This document shows, piece after piece, positions 55,575-64,000 of a stretch of DNA of 64,000 nt. The translations under genes and the position numbers were made by a program. The stretch comes from Metabacillus niabensis (lineage in GTDB: Bacteria > Bacillota > Bacilli > Bacillales > Bacillaceae), in the NCBI RefSeq assembly GCF_902829255.1, contig NZ_CADEPK010000009.1, positions 1 through 64,000 of the forward strand, read 5' to 3'. Each line of letters begins with the position of its first letter. Positions within the stretch are counted from its first letter, which is position 1. The notes under the pieces are model-generated. The model made no database searches. It had not been told where the DNA came from and saw only the letters and a program-made list of their open reading frames with translations.

Positions 55575-56336
55575 CTAGTTAGGACTATGTACATGCTGAA
55601 AACGATATGTCAATACATCAAATATCCGTAAAAGCGTATAGCTACTAACACTGCTATTTTCAATTTTCCCACATTGTAATATTTCATCAAATATTCCCAA
55701 TTCTTGAGTTTTATGTGAAAAAGTAATTAGCAATTTATGTCCTTTAGCTTTTTTGATTTTTTCCACGATCGGGGAATTTTCCGAAACGAGGTTTCCTTGA
55801 ATCGAAATAGTAATAATCATATCTTCATCAGAAATACTATCTAATGTATCAATTTGTTTAAATAAATTTGTTCCACATTCACAAAGCTTTCCTAAAAGAA
55901 ATAACTTCTTTTGCAGCTCCACCGCCTGAACCTGATGTTTTTCAAAGCCTAATATAACGATTCTTCTCGATTGCTTTAGTTGATTGACAATCCGATCAAT
56001 TTGTTCCAAAGGTATTTTCTCAATTAGCTCAATATTCTCATTTAATTGTTTCAAAAAAGTATGTGTATGTAACTCTGAGTCGTGACTTTCTTGGTTGGCC
56101 ATTTCATTTGAGAAGGCAATGCTGTTTCGCAAGGAGGAGAAATTTTTAAACCCGATTCTCTTGCAAAAACGGTTAATCGTAGATGGAGATACATGACATG
56201 CCTCAGCAACGCTATCTAATGAAAAACTCTCTAACTTATCGATATGTTTTAAAAAGCTCTTAGCTAAATCATAATTAATATCCTTATTTAGGGAATTATT
56301 TAAATATGCTAAAAGTGTATATATCAGTTGATCCAA
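55575..56336 (-). CDS. MurR/RpiR-family transcriptional regulator
   Basis: The 253-residue regulator has an N-terminal RpiR helix-turn-helix (SVAEACHVSPSTINRFCKRIGF, with core SPSTINRFCKRIGF) and a C-terminal SIS-type domain (about residues 115-235) that would bind a phospho-sugar. It is upstream of and co-oriented with the GH1 gene, with a terminator between them, so it likely controls it. The TTG at 56336 follows AGGTGGGG; an ATG at 56366 gives ten extra residues but has no Shine-Dalgarno. Confidence 0.85.
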   Translation of the reverse strand: MDQLIYTLLAYLNNSLNKDINYDLAKSFLKHIDKLESFSLDSVAEACHVSPSTINRFCKRIGFKNFSSLRNSIAFSNEMANQESHDSELHTHTFLKQLNENIELIEKIPLEQIDRIVNQLKQSRRIVILGFEKHQVQAVELQKKLFLLGKLCECGTNLFKQIDTLDSISDEDMIITISIQGNLVSENSPIVEKIKKAKGHKLLITFSHKTQELGIFDEILQCGKIENSSVSSYTLLRIFDVLTYRFQHVHSPN

Positions 56337-56366
56337 TTTCCCCACCTCTAAAGAACAATTAATCAT

Positions 56367-56757
56367 TCACTTAAATAGCAAAATTTATACTATTATTTAC
56401 TACCATTACTGTATTAAATATATAAAATCTTATAAAAAATTGTAGAAAAAAACTTTTTTTAAAACCTGTTATACTTTGTTGTTGATTTCAGTACAAGGAA
56501 ATCGTCATCCACAGGTGATCCGAAAGACACTTGTAGCTGAATGCCTTTTAGGTACCCTTTCACAAGCTTCTCTAAGCAGAAGTCTCATGGTTCCCCCCAC
56601 ACTACTCTTTGAGATTGCCTTTATTAAAAGGTAATTCCTCTAAAAAAGATAATTCTAGATTACATTGACTATCTACCTATAAAAATTATCATAATTAGAA
56701 AGTGACTACTAGGTTTAATTTAAAGATAATAACTCATAATAAATATGAGCATTATCC
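56367..56757. repeat. Gap upstream of ahpC with a decayed repeat
   Basis: At about 56,500-56,610 a block contains CTCTAAGCAGAAGTCTCATG, closely similar to a block between spoIIP and gpr. The rest is AT-rich without a gene. Confidence 0.4.
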
Positions 56758-56812
56758 TTGACAAAATATTAATGTTCATATAATAATAAATATTGAATTA
56801 GAATTATTATTA
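56758..56812 (+). promoter_or_regulatory. ahpC promoter with PerR-like box
   Basis: TTGACA at 56758-56763 is followed by a TATAAT/TAATAA -10 region at 56779-56786. Just downstream, TTAGAATTATTATTA (56798-56812) matches the PerR box TTATAATNATTATAA at 13 of 15 positions. PerR repression of ahpCF is known in Bacillus, which supports peroxide-inducible control. Confidence 0.75.
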
Positions 56813-56850
56813 TCAAATACTAAAATTTATCATATTAGGAGGAAGATATT

Positions 56851-57414
56851 ATGTCTTTAATTGGAAAAGAAGTATTACCATTCACAGCACAAGCATTTCA
56901 CAACGGTGAGTTCATCGAGGTAACTGAGAAAAACTTCAAAGGTAAATGGAGCGTTGTTTGCTTCTACCCAGCTGACTTTACATTCGTTTGCCCTACTGAA
57001 CTTGAAGATTTACAAAACGAATATGCAACTTTGAAAGAACTTGGTGTTGAAGTATATTCAGTTTCAACTGATACACACTTTACGCATAAAGCATGGCATG
57101 ACCATTCAGAAGCAATTAGCAAAATCGAGTACATAATGATCGGTGACCCTTCTCAAAGAATTTCTCGTAACTTTGATGTTCTTAACGAAGAAGAAGGATT
57201 AGCAGACCGCGGTACTTTCATCATCGACCCAGATGGTATCATTCAAACTGTTGAAATTAATGCAGGTGGAATCGGCCGTGACGCAAGTACACTTGTAAAC
57301 AAAATTAAAGCAGCACAATATGTTCGTAACAACCCAGGTGAAGTTTGTCCAGCTAAATGGCAAGAAGGTTCTGAAACACTTAAGCCAAGCCTTGATTTAG
57401 TAGGTAAAATTTAA
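56851..57414 (+). CDS. ahpC: Alkyl hydroperoxide reductase subunit C (peroxiredoxin)
   Basis: The 187-residue typical 2-Cys peroxiredoxin has the peroxidatic cysteine in FTFVCPTE and the resolving cysteine in GEVCPAKW. It reduces hydrogen and organic peroxides with electrons from AhpF. AGGAGGAAG precedes the ATG. Twelve bases separate it from ahpF. Codon choice (frequent GTA, ACT, CCA) suggests high expression. Confidence 0.97.
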   Translation: MSLIGKEVLPFTAQAFHNGEFIEVTEKNFKGKWSVVCFYPADFTFVCPTELEDLQNEYATLKELGVEVYSVSTDTHFTHKAWHDHSEAISKIEYIMIGDPSQRISRNFDVLNEEEGLADRGTFIIDPDGIIQTVEINAGGIGRDASTLVNKIKAAQYVRNNPGEVCPAKWQEGSETLKPSLDLVGKI

Positions 57415-57426
57415 GGAGTGCAATCA

Positions 57427-58938
57427 ATGATTTTAGAAGCAGATATAAAAGCACAATTAGCCCAATATCTACAAATGATGGAAGGCGATGTGCTACTTAA
57501 AGTTAGCGCGGGAGACGATAATGTATCACGTGACATGCTTGCTTTAGTTGATGAATTAGCTACTATGTCACAAAGAATTAAAGTTGAACACGCACAATTA
57601 CAGAAAACACCTAGCTTTAGTGTAAACCGTATCGGAGAAGATACAGGTGTAACTTTTGCAGGTATTCCACTTGGCCATGAATTCACTTCATTAGTGCTTG
57701 CTTTACTGCAAGTAAGTGGAAGAGCGCCAAAGGTTGATCAAAAACTTATTGACCAAATTAAGAATATTAAGGGCGAATATCATTTTGAGACATATGTTAG
57801 CTTAACTTGTCATAACTGTCCTGATGTCGTTCAAGCTCTTAACGTTATGAGCGTTCTTAACCCAGGAATCACACATACAATGATTGATGGTGCAGCGTTT
57901 AAAGAAGAAGTAGAAAGCAAAAATATCATGGCTGTACCTACTGTATTTCTAAACGGCGAAACGTTCGGTAGTGGTCGTATGTCATTAGAGGAAATCCTTT
58001 CTAAGTTAGGAAGCACACCAGATGCATCCGAGTTTGCTAATAAGGATCCTTATGATGTACTTGTTGTTGGTGGCGGACCAGCTGGTGCTAGTGCAGCGAT
58101 TTATGCAGCACGTAAAGGTATTCGTACTGGTATCGTTGCTGAACGCTTCGGTGGTCAAGTTATGGATACGATGGGCATTGAGAACTTTATCGGTAACAAA
58201 TATACTGAAGGTCCTAAACTCGTAGCAAGTCTTGAAGAACATGTCAAAGACTATGATATCGATGTCATGAACTTACAACGTGCTAAGGGCTTAGAAAAGA
58301 AAGACCTCATTGAAGTAGAGCTTGAAAATGGTGCAGTTCTTAAGAGTAAAACTGTTATCATTTCAACTGGTGCACGCTGGCGTAATATCGGCGTTCCTGG
58401 TGAAGCAGAGTTCAAAAATAAAGGTGTGGCATACTGTCCTCACTGTGATGGTCCATTATTTGAAGGTAAGCATGTTGCTGTTATCGGCGGAGGTAATTCT
58501 GGTATTGAAGCAGCGATTGATCTAGCTGGAATAGTCAAGCATGTTACAGTACTAGAATTCATGCCAGAGTTGAAGGCTGACTCTGTATTACAAGATCGTC
58601 TAAATAGCTTACCAAATGTAACAGTCCTTAAAAATGTTCAAACGAAAGAAATTACAGGTACTGATAAAGTGAACGGTATTTCTTACATTGACCGCGAAAC
58701 AGGAGAAGAACATCATATTGAACTTCAAGGTGTATTTGTTCAAATCGGTCTTGTCCCTAATACTGATTGGTTAGGTGACACAGTTGAACGTACGCGCTTC
58801 GGTGAAATTATTGTTGATAAGCATGGTGCTACAAATATTCCTGGAGTATTTGCTGCAGGTGACTGTACAGATAGTGCTTATAAACAAATTATTATTTCGA
58901 TGGGATCAGGTGCTACAGCTTCCTTAGGAGCCATATAA
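57427..58938 (+). CDS. ahpF: Alkyl hydroperoxide reductase subunit F, last residues replaced at a breakpoint
   Basis: The flavoprotein passes electrons from NADH to AhpC. It has an N-terminal double thioredoxin-like domain with CHNCPD, an FAD domain ([19 protein letters not shown]), the redox pair CPHC, and NAD binding ([13 protein letters not shown]). The ATG at 57427 follows AAGGAG. The 503-residue product follows B. subtilis AhpF up to ATASLGA, but the expected end (about FDYLIRN) is replaced by one Ile and a stop. From about 58,932 the DNA is spoIIIAE. Activity may survive the loss of about seven residues. Confidence 0.93.
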   Translation: MILEADIKAQLAQYLQMMEGDVLLKVSAGDDNVSRDMLALVDELATMSQRIKVEHAQLQKTPSFSVNRIGEDTGVTFAGIPLGHEFTSLVLALLQVSGRAPKVDQKLIDQIKNIKGEYHFETYVSLTCHNCPDVVQALNVMSVLNPGITHTMIDGAAFKEEVESKNIMAVPTVFLNGETFGSGRMSLEEILSKLGSTPDASEFANKDPYDVLVVGGGPAGASAAIYAARKGIRTGIVAERFGGQVMDTMGIENFIGNKYTEGPKLVASLEEHVKDYDIDVMNLQRAKGLEKKDLIEVELENGAVLKSKTVIISTGARWRNIGVPGEAEFKNKGVAYCPHCDGPLFEGKHVAVIGGGNSGIEAAIDLAGIVKHVTVLEFMPELKADSVLQDRLNSLPNVTVLKNVQTKEITGTDKVNGISYIDRETGEEHHIELQGVFVQIGLVPNTDWLGDTVERTRFGEIIVDKHGATNIPGVFAAGDCTDSAYKQIIISMGSGATASLGAI

Positions 58939-59378
58939 ACAAGTGCATAAGCCACTTTACTAACCGTACTTTGATTAAATGCGTTTTGTAAAAGCTGTAA
59001 AAGCATGCTAAAAACTGTTAAAAGAATTAAAGTTCCTAATAGTTTTCCATTTGCTATGAGTTCATGAAATAAGTATTTTAAAAATGCTTTTAGCCATTCT
59101 TGGATACTTAATTCTTTTTCTCCACTTAAAAATTGAAGAAGGCTTCCCTTTTGACTCTCTGGCAAAAAACCTCCGTATTCTGTCATAACTCGATCCCAAT
59201 ACGTCTTAATATCACTGATTTCAAGTTTTTCAACTTGTTCCTCTACAATCACGCTAGGATCAACCGATGCTTCCTCTTCATTTTGTTGAGATTGAGGTTG
59301 GGGTGTTTCATTAGCTTGTACATTTATTGGGTTTACTAGAAATAGAACGAGTACAATTGAAAAGAGAGATAAACGCAT
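58878..59378 (-). pseudogene. spoIIIAE: Truncated spoIIIAE, fused to the end of ahpF
   Basis: The frame starts with an ATG after GGAGGTGTATAA and encodes a signal-like N-terminus, then YGGFLPESQKGSLLQF and LIANGKLLGTLILLTVF, as in SpoIIIAE. The match stops after KVAYALVYM (about residue 149). The remaining 17 residues are antisense ahpF. A full SpoIIIAE has about 400 residues and several more membrane helices. This copy cannot supply a working channel component. spoIIIAF, AG and AH, normally downstream, are not here. An intact copy may exist elsewhere. Confidence 0.92.
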
Positions 59379-59415
59379 TTATACACCTCCAACAGTATAC
59401 AAAACTGAAAATCAT

Positions 59416-59814
59416 TCAAGTACCGGGAATCATGCTAAGTATTGTTTCGATAATGACGGTTAAAATCGGAATTGCCATTGTCAAAATGAGGATTTTACCT
59501 CCTAATTCAATCTTTGATGCAATCGCACCTTGTCCAGCATCTTTCGTTATTTGTGCACCAAACTCTGCTATATAGGCAATTCCAATGATTTTTAAGATAG
59601 TTTCTACGTATATGAGGTTTACATTTGCATTTGCGGCGATTCTTTCCACCATCCGGATGATTTCATATACTTTATCAATTAAAAATAAAAATATGACACA
59701 GCCTACAAAAACGACAAGTAGATAGGCAAACGTTGGCTTTTGTTCTTTTATGATGAGAGCGAGAAAGGTGGCAATTAGTCCTAACCCAACAATTTGTATA
59801 ATTTCGATAAGAAG
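59416..59814 (-). CDS. spoIIIAD: Stage III sporulation protein AD, no standard start codon
   Basis: The conserved SpoIIIAD sequence runs from IEIIQIVGLGLIATFLALII through VERIAANANVNLIYVETILKI to TILSMIPGT, with 3-4 membrane helices. Aligning with B. subtilis SpoIIIAD (133 residues, M-x-IEI…) places the start at CTT, 59814-59812, eight bases after the spoIIIAC stop and preceded by AAGGGGGTGG. No ATG, GTG or TTG is in frame before residue 55. Either CTT/ATC is used or the base is a sequence error. It is part of the sigma-E-controlled feeding-tube complex. Confidence 0.85.
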   Translation of the reverse strand, partial: LLIEIIQIVGLGLIATFLALIIKEQKPTFAYLLVVFVGCVIFLFLIDKVYEIIRMVERIAANANVNLIYVETILKIIGIAYIAEFGAQITKDAGQGAIASKIELGGKILILTMAIPILTVIIETILSMIPGT

Positions 59815-59822
59815 CCACCCCC

Positions 59823-60029
59823 TTATCCTTGAAAAAGAAAGACTGATTTAATCTTTTGGAATAAATCATCAACAATGGATGCGACCATAAATAATATGTA
59901 AATAAAACCTATAAGGGTTACCCATTGCGCATATTCCTTTTTACCCATTTGATCTAAAATTGTGTGAAGGAATGCAACGACGATTCCTATCCCGGCAATT
60001 TGAAAGATCGTATTTATATCAACGCCCAT
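59823..60029 (-). CDS. spoIIIAC: Stage III sporulation protein AC
   Basis: The 68-residue protein with two membrane helices (IFQIAGIGIVVAFLHTILDQ and WVTLIGFIYILFMVASIV) is nearly identical to B. subtilis SpoIIIAC. The start at 60029 follows AAGGGAG; an in-frame Met at 60047 is less likely. It belongs to the SpoIIIA channel between mother cell and forespore. Confidence 0.95.
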   Translation of the reverse strand: MGVDINTIFQIAGIGIVVAFLHTILDQMGKKEYAQWVTLIGFIYILFMVASIVDDLFQKIKSVFLFQG

Positions 60030-60050
60030 TGCTATAACTCCCTTCAACTG

Positions 60051-60566
60051 CTACATCAATAAAATCACTAAGAGTAGACCAGATAGAACACCTAAACTTT
60101 TCACCATTTTTTCATACCTATTTTGCCGATCAACTGCATCCATTTCTTCACGTTCAAGATGTGTAAGTGCCAGCTTTATATGTTTTTGCTGAGATATGCG
60201 GTCATGCTTACCAAGTGTTTCACCAAATTGCTTAAGCACTTCATATTCGCCTTGCTTTAACGCTGTAGAACGCCATACATCTTTAAGAGATTCTTCCCAG
60301 GCATCCTTTACATTCGTACGCCCTTTAAGTAGCTTTTTAGAAAATTGTTCAAAAAACGTCGATAACGGCTTTGGCATTTGCTTTGAAATATTTTGTGAAG
60401 CAACAATTAACGATGTGTGACCATACATAATCTCAGCCTCAAGGGATTGAAACGCAACTTTTAACTGTCTTAGTTGTCTGGTTCGCTGACTTAAATGCTT
60501 AGCAGCTTCAAACCCAGCCCATGTCGTTGTTATAATGATGAGAAAAGCTCCAATTAATTTCATCAT
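60051..60566 (-). CDS. spoIIIAB: Stage III sporulation protein AB
   Basis: The 171-residue protein has hydrophobic ends (LIGAFLIIITTTWAGFEAAK and LGVLSGLLLVILLM) flanking a soluble helical domain, as in SpoIIIAB, which has a fold related to type II secretion GspF. It directly abuts the spoIIIAA stop codon, so the two are co-translated. Confidence 0.94.
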   Translation of the reverse strand: MMKLIGAFLIIITTTWAGFEAAKHLSQRTRQLRQLKVAFQSLEAEIMYGHTSLIVASQNISKQMPKPLSTFFEQFSKKLLKGRTNVKDAWEESLKDVWRSTALKQGEYEVLKQFGETLGKHDRISQQKHIKLALTHLEREEMDAVDRQNRYEKMVKSLGVLSGLLLVILLM

Positions 60567-61484
60567 TTAACGCACTCTTCTTTCCAACGTAAAATCTCCA
60601 CCATTTTGATCAAGAATTTGCTGAACCGTTCCAGGTCCATCTTTTCTTGATAACTCTAAAAATCTATCAAAAACCTTTGCTTCAAATAGCATTTTTAAAG
60701 AGGGACGATTTTTCAATTCACTTGCATGATGACCATGAACTGAGACCAACAATTGCACTCCTGCATGAACAGCTTCCATTACTGCGACAGCATCCTCCTT
60801 CGTTCCAATCTCATCGACTATTAACACATCAGGACTCATGGAGCGAATCATCATCATCATTCCTTCTGCCTTTGGACACGCATCAAGAACATCTACTCTT
60901 TCACCAAATTGATGTTGAGGAACACCTTGGACACATCCTGCAATTTCAGATCTCTCATCAACGATGCAAACTTTTTTTGCTTCAATCTGCTTATAACCGC
61001 TACTTATTACCCTTGCAAAATCTCTTAGGAGTGTAGTCTTACCAGTTTGTGGTGGTCCAATTATCAATGTATTTAACCAATTCCCATCATATAGATATGG
61101 AATATACCTTTCCGAAATACCGATTCTTTCTTTTGCTATTCGAATATTAAACGATGTTACATCACGAATCGCCTTAACTCGTCCATTTTCTGTTATGACT
61201 CTTCCAGAAAGACCAACTCGGTGCCCACCTTTAACGGTTATATATCCCTTCCTTAATTCCTCTTCCAACGTATAAATTGAATAGTTGCTTAATTCATTCA
61301 ACAAATTTATTGTGTCATCATGTGTGACTTCATACGAAAGGTATATGGGCTTTCCAGCAATTATTACCTCTACTCTTTTCCTAATTCGAATGCGAATTTC
61401 TTCAATACGGGACATACTTTTTGGATGGAGCAGTTTGATTTGATAACTTATAGATTCTGGAAGCATCTCGATAATTTCCTTCAT
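60567..61484 (-). CDS. spoIIIAA: Stage III sporulation protein AA (ATPase)
   Basis: The 305-residue AAA-type ATPase has IGPPQTGKTTLLRDFAR (Walker A) and VLIVDEIGTKED (Walker B). It is related to secretion ATPases and powers the SpoIIIA complex. The start at 61484 follows GGGGG; an upstream in-frame start at 61541 overlaps the predicted promoter. It is the first gene of the truncated spoIIIA operon. Confidence 0.95.
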   Translation of the reverse strand: MKEIIEMLPESISYQIKLLHPKSMSRIEEIRIRIRKRVEVIIAGKPIYLSYEVTHDDTINLLNELSNYSIYTLEEELRKGYITVKGGHRVGLSGRVITENGRVKAIRDVTSFNIRIAKERIGISERYIPYLYDGNWLNTLIIGPPQTGKTTLLRDFARVISSGYKQIEAKKVCIVDERSEIAGCVQGVPQHQFGERVDVLDACPKAEGMMMMIRSMSPDVLIVDEIGTKEDAVAVMEAVHAGVQLLVSVHGHHASELKNRPSLKMLFEAKVFDRFLELSRKDGPGTVQQILDQNGGDFTLERRVR

Positions 61485-61518
61485 TTCGCTTCCCCCTAAA
61501 TTCCGGTTCATTACTTTC

Positions 61519-61548
61519 AATGTATGCATGCTTGACCACATTCATGAC
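61519..61548 (-). promoter_or_regulatory. Sigma-E promoter of spoIIIAA
   Basis: On the minus strand GTCATGAAT (61548-61540) and CATACATT (61526-61519) are spaced by 13 bp. This fits the sigma-E consensus and the known control of spoIIIA in B. subtilis. The -10 lies about 35 bp before the spoIIIAA start. Confidence 0.75.
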
Positions 61549-61592
61549 TCATTTGTTCTATCCTTTTTATCGTTTCTATCTTCACTACTTCT

Positions 61593-61874
61593 TTATTTAT
61601 AAATACCAAAAAGGATGAAGAAGACGCCTAGACCGATAAAAAGTAGCTTTGCATATGATAACTGATCTGCAATTTGAAAGATTCCGATGGTCATTGTGAC
61701 AATAAAAATCACAGGACCAACGATAGCCAATAATGAATTTATTGTGACCGCCTTTTTTACATCATTAACTACTAACATTAGAATCGCTGCTGTTAATTCA
61801 ATTGATGCAGACAAAAAACGTAAGCCTGCCATAGTTAATACTGTCGAATCAATATGTGAAAACAAACGTCTCAT
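61593..61874 (-). CDS. yqhV: YqhV family membrane protein
   Basis: The 93-residue protein has three hydrophobic helices (about 14-34, 44-67 and 72-91). It lies between efp and spoIIIAA exactly as yqhV in B. subtilis, and the start RRLFSHIDSTVLTMAGLRFL is typical. Function unknown. Confidence 0.85.
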   Translation of the reverse strand: MRRLFSHIDSTVLTMAGLRFLSASIELTAAILMLVVNDVKKAVTINSLLAIVGPVIFIVTMTIGIFQIADQLSYAKLLFIGLGVFFILFGIYK

Positions 61875-61887
61875 AACTACCTCCTAA

Positions 61888-62400
61888 ATAACTGTTTGTA
61901 CAACATATGCGGTAGAAAAGTTTTTTAGACAATAAAGGTTATAGAAACATTTATTATTCGCTAAATTAAAAAAGAAAAAAGGAATGAATCTCCCTTTTTC
62001 TTATGCCATTTTTGCTTCTATTAAGTTTTCCTCTTTCAGATATAATTTTATCCAAAACTTATGATGGGATTATAAATTATATTTATAATGTAAGAAGCTT
62101 CTATACATATGAGTAATAACCGAGGAAAGAGTAAAATTGGATATGTTGGTGAAAAAGTAAGATCTGGAAAAAAGTAATATAAAAAAACATATGAGTAAAG
62201 AAAATCTTAAAAAGGATACCCTTTCCTCTCAATGCTACAGATCATTCCTTGTGAGTTCCATTTGATATTCCTGACAAACGTTTCTTATTAAGAACACGTC
62301 TGTACCATTCAACAATATTCAACATTTTATAGGTCTATAAACTAATATAACTTGATATTTTTGAACAACTATATGTTAAATAATTTTGCTTTTCCCTTAA
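61888..62400. other. Gene-free gap between yqhV and efp
   Basis: About 500 bp, AT-rich. A 22-codon frame at 62,109 (MSNNRGKSKIGYVGEKV…) has no ribosome-binding site and is not called. I see no repeat. Confidence 0.4.
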
Positions 62401-62413
62401 TACATCCACAAAA

Positions 62414-62458
62414 TTAAAAGCGGTTAATGAAAGTAAGATCTTCAATAACCGCTTTTAA
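62414..62458 (-). terminator. Terminator after efp
   Basis: Stem TTAAAAGCGGTTA / TAACCGCTTTTAA with a loop of about 18 bases and TTTTG on the minus strand. Confidence 0.8.
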
Positions 62459-62491
62459 ACTTATTTAATGAGACTATGATTGAATTTTATG

Positions 62492-63049
62492 TTATGCTCT
62501 TGAAACGTAAGATGCTTCACTTGTATTAATAATAAGGCGATCCCCTTGGTTTATAAAGAATGGCACTTGTACAGTTAATCCTGTTTCTAATGTTGCAGGT
62601 TTTGTTCCACCTGAAGCAGTATCACCTTTAATACCTGGTTCTGTGTCAACAACTTCTAATTCAACTGTATTTGGCAATTCAACCCCTAATGTTTCTGTAC
62701 CAAACATGATGATTTGCACTTCCATATTTTCCTTTAAAAACTTTAATTCATACTCAATTTGAGATGAAGAAAGTTCGATTTGGTCATATGTTTCAGTATC
62801 CATGAAAGCATGTTGATCACCATTTGCATATAAATACTGCATTCTACGTGTTTCAATTTGTGCTTTAGCTACTTTTTCACCTGCACGGAATGTTTTTTCT
62901 TGAACTGCTCCTGTGCGAAGGTTACGAAGTTTTGAGCGAACAAATGCAGCTCCTTTTCCAGGTTTAACGTGTTGGAAGTCCATTACACGCCAAATGCCAT
63001 TATCCACTTCAATTGTTAAACCTGTACGAAAATCATTTACTGAAATCAT
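62492..63049 (-). CDS. efp: Elongation factor P
   Basis: The 185-residue EF-P has the three-OB-fold layout and the loop [12 protein letters not shown] with the modifiable lysine near residue 32. It rescues ribosomes stalled at polyproline. It starts [20 protein letters not shown] and is 110 bp after papA. Confidence 0.97.
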   Translation of the reverse strand: MISVNDFRTGLTIEVDNGIWRVMDFQHVKPGKGAAFVRSKLRNLRTGAVQEKTFRAGEKVAKAQIETRRMQYLYANGDQHAFMDTETYDQIELSSSQIEYELKFLKENMEVQIIMFGTETLGVELPNTVELEVVDTEPGIKGDTASGGTKPATLETGLTVQVPFFINQGDRLIINTSEASYVSRA

Positions 63050-63159
63050 GAAAAAAGTCCTCCTAATAGCTTAAATAAGGGATTTGAAATGAAAACAAAT
63101 ATCTTGTCTACACTTCATTAAATAAAATTTATATGTAAAGAACAAGTCTTCCCTACCGA

Positions 63160-64000
63160 TTATAAAATAATTAATTCTTTTGAAGAATGTGTTAATGATT
63201 CATTTCCATTTTCCGTAATAACTGTATCATCCTCTATTCTTACCCCACCAAGATCTGGTATATAGATACCTGGTTCAACTGTTACAACCATACCTGGTTG
63301 AAGAATAGTGTCTGAGCGATAAGACAATGCTGGCCCTTCATGAACTTCCATACCAAGCCCATGTCCTGTTGAATGACCAAAATATTCTCCATAACCATGT
63401 TCAGAAATATAATCGCGAGTTAAAGCATCCGCCTCTTTTCCTGTCATACCTGGTTTTATACCCTTCATCCCACGGAGTTGTGCCTCAAGAACGATTGAAT
63501 AAATCTTTTTCAATTCATCACTTGGCTGCCCAACAGCAAATGTTCTCGTAATATCTGAGCAATACCCTTTGTAGTATGCACCAAAATCTAACGTAACAAA
63601 ATCGCCTTTTTCGATTTCTTTTTCACTCGCGACACCGTGCGGTAATGCGGAACGATAACCAGACGCAACGATGATATCAAAGGACGAAGACACAGCACCA
63701 TTTTTTCTCATAAAAAATTCAAGTTCATTTGATACGTCAATTTCCCTTACTCCAGGTTTTACGAAAGTTAAAATATGTTTATATGCTGCATCTGCAATCT
63801 CTGCTGCTTCCTTTAATATCTTAATCTCTGCTGGAGACTTAATCAAGCGTAACTTTTCTACAGCTCCTGATACAGGAATAAATTCAACTGAATTTAACAC
63901 CTTTTTATAGTTTGAATACTCCTGATATGTAAGATGATCCTGCTCAAAGCCAAGCTTTTTTATCCCTAACTTACTTACAAGCTGAGCAACCTCTTCACTT
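63160..64000 (-). CDS. papA: Xaa-Pro aminopeptidase PapA (YqhT), 5' end outside the window
   Basis: The frame stays open to the right edge, giving at least 280 residues of an M24 metallopeptidase. The pita-bread domain has LDFGAYYKGYCSDITRT (two Asp ligands), GHGLGMEVHE (His), VEPGIYI and VRIEDD (Glu ligands). It removes N-terminal residues preceding proline. In B. subtilis papA is followed upstream by aroQ and yqhQRS, which would lie right of this window. The true start is not visible. Confidence 0.94.
   Translation of the reverse strand, partial: SEEVAQLVSKLGIKKLGFEQDHLTYQEYSNYKKVLNSVEFIPVSGAVEKLRLIKSPAEIKILKEAAEIADAAYKHILTFVKPGVREIDVSNELEFFMRKNGAVSSSFDIIVASGYRSALPHGVASEKEIEKGDFVTLDFGAYYKGYCSDITRTFAVGQPSDELKKIYSIVLEAQLRGMKGIKPGMTGKEADALTRDYISEHGYGEYFGHSTGHGLGMEVHEGPALSYRSDTILQPGMVVTVEPGIYIPDLGGVRIEDDTVITENGNESLTHSSKELIIL

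Noticed and set aside
55590-55615. cre-like site TGAAAACGATATGTCA
   Set aside because: It lies inside the end of the regulator gene and matches the catabolite-response consensus poorly in its second half.
60647-61036. 129-codon plus-strand open frame
   Set aside because: It is the antisense shadow of spoIIIAA, His/Leu-rich low-complexity, without start signals.
62109-62177. 22-codon basic frame resembling a small spore protein
   Set aside because: No Shine-Dalgarno and no clear match to any small acid-soluble spore protein family.

Overview
The window is a low-GC, gene-dense chromosomal segment of an endospore-forming, potentially competent member of the Bacillaceae. This rests on sporulation genes (spoIIIA, spoIIP, gpr, sda, yqfC/yqfD), the comE locus, the hrcA-grpE-dnaK-dnaJ operon with a perfect CIRCE, and gene order matching the Bacillus subtilis yqh, yqf and yqe blocks. 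Almost everything lies on the minus strand. The genus cannot be fixed from sequence alone. A B12-dependent (class II) ribonucleotide reductase next to mntR argues against B. subtilis itself.

Layout. (1) 1-8.3 kb: yqhP, patatin-like yqhO, mntR, nrdJ interrupted by a 353-nt group I intron and preceded by paired NrdR-like boxes, lipM, rhodanese yqhL, and a plasmid-like MerR/coiled-coil gene at a synteny break. (2) 8.6-24 kb: T-box-controlled glyQS, recO, yqzL, era, cdd, dgkA, ybeY, pgpH, phoH, yqfD, yqfC, a small membrane protein gene, floA, yqeZ, yqeY, rpsU. (3) 24-40.3 kb: deoC, then the heat-shock operon hrcA-grpE-dnaK-dnaJ-prmA-rsmE-mtaB, hemW, lepA, yqxA, spoIIP, gpr, rpsT. (4) 40.4-52.3 kb: holA, yqzM, comEC-comEB-comEA, comER, yqeM, rsfS, yqeK, nadD, yhbY, aroE, yqeH, yqeG, and the checkpoint gene sda under a cluster of DnaA boxes with an SOS-like palindrome. 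(5) 52.4-58.9 kb: an accessory stretch with an Lrp-type regulator, a metallo-beta-lactamase-fold hydrolase, a GH1 phospho-glycosidase, an RpiR-type regulator and a PerR-box ahpCF pair. (6) 58.9-64 kb: truncated spoIIIAE, then spoIIIAD-AC-AB-AA, yqhV, efp, and papA running off the right end.

The most striking structural signal is at about 58,931. The last codons of ahpF and the middle of spoIIIAE are fused back to back, so both genes are cut at the same base. The left end of the window starts at yqhP and the right end stops in papA. In B. subtilis these flank the same few kilobases (papA-aroQ-yqhR-yqhQ-yqhP). The window therefore reads like a circular permutation of one ancestral segment, as expected for a tandem-duplication junction, a translocation breakpoint or an assembly chimera.

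Functionally the window combines translation and ribosome assembly (glyQS, era, ybeY, rsfS, yqeH, yhbY, lepA, efp, rpsT, rpsU), protein folding, nucleotide supply (nrdJ, cdd, comEB), DNA uptake, and coupling of replication state to sporulation (sda). I saw no tRNA or rRNA gene, no CRISPR array, no complete transposase and no complete phage module.
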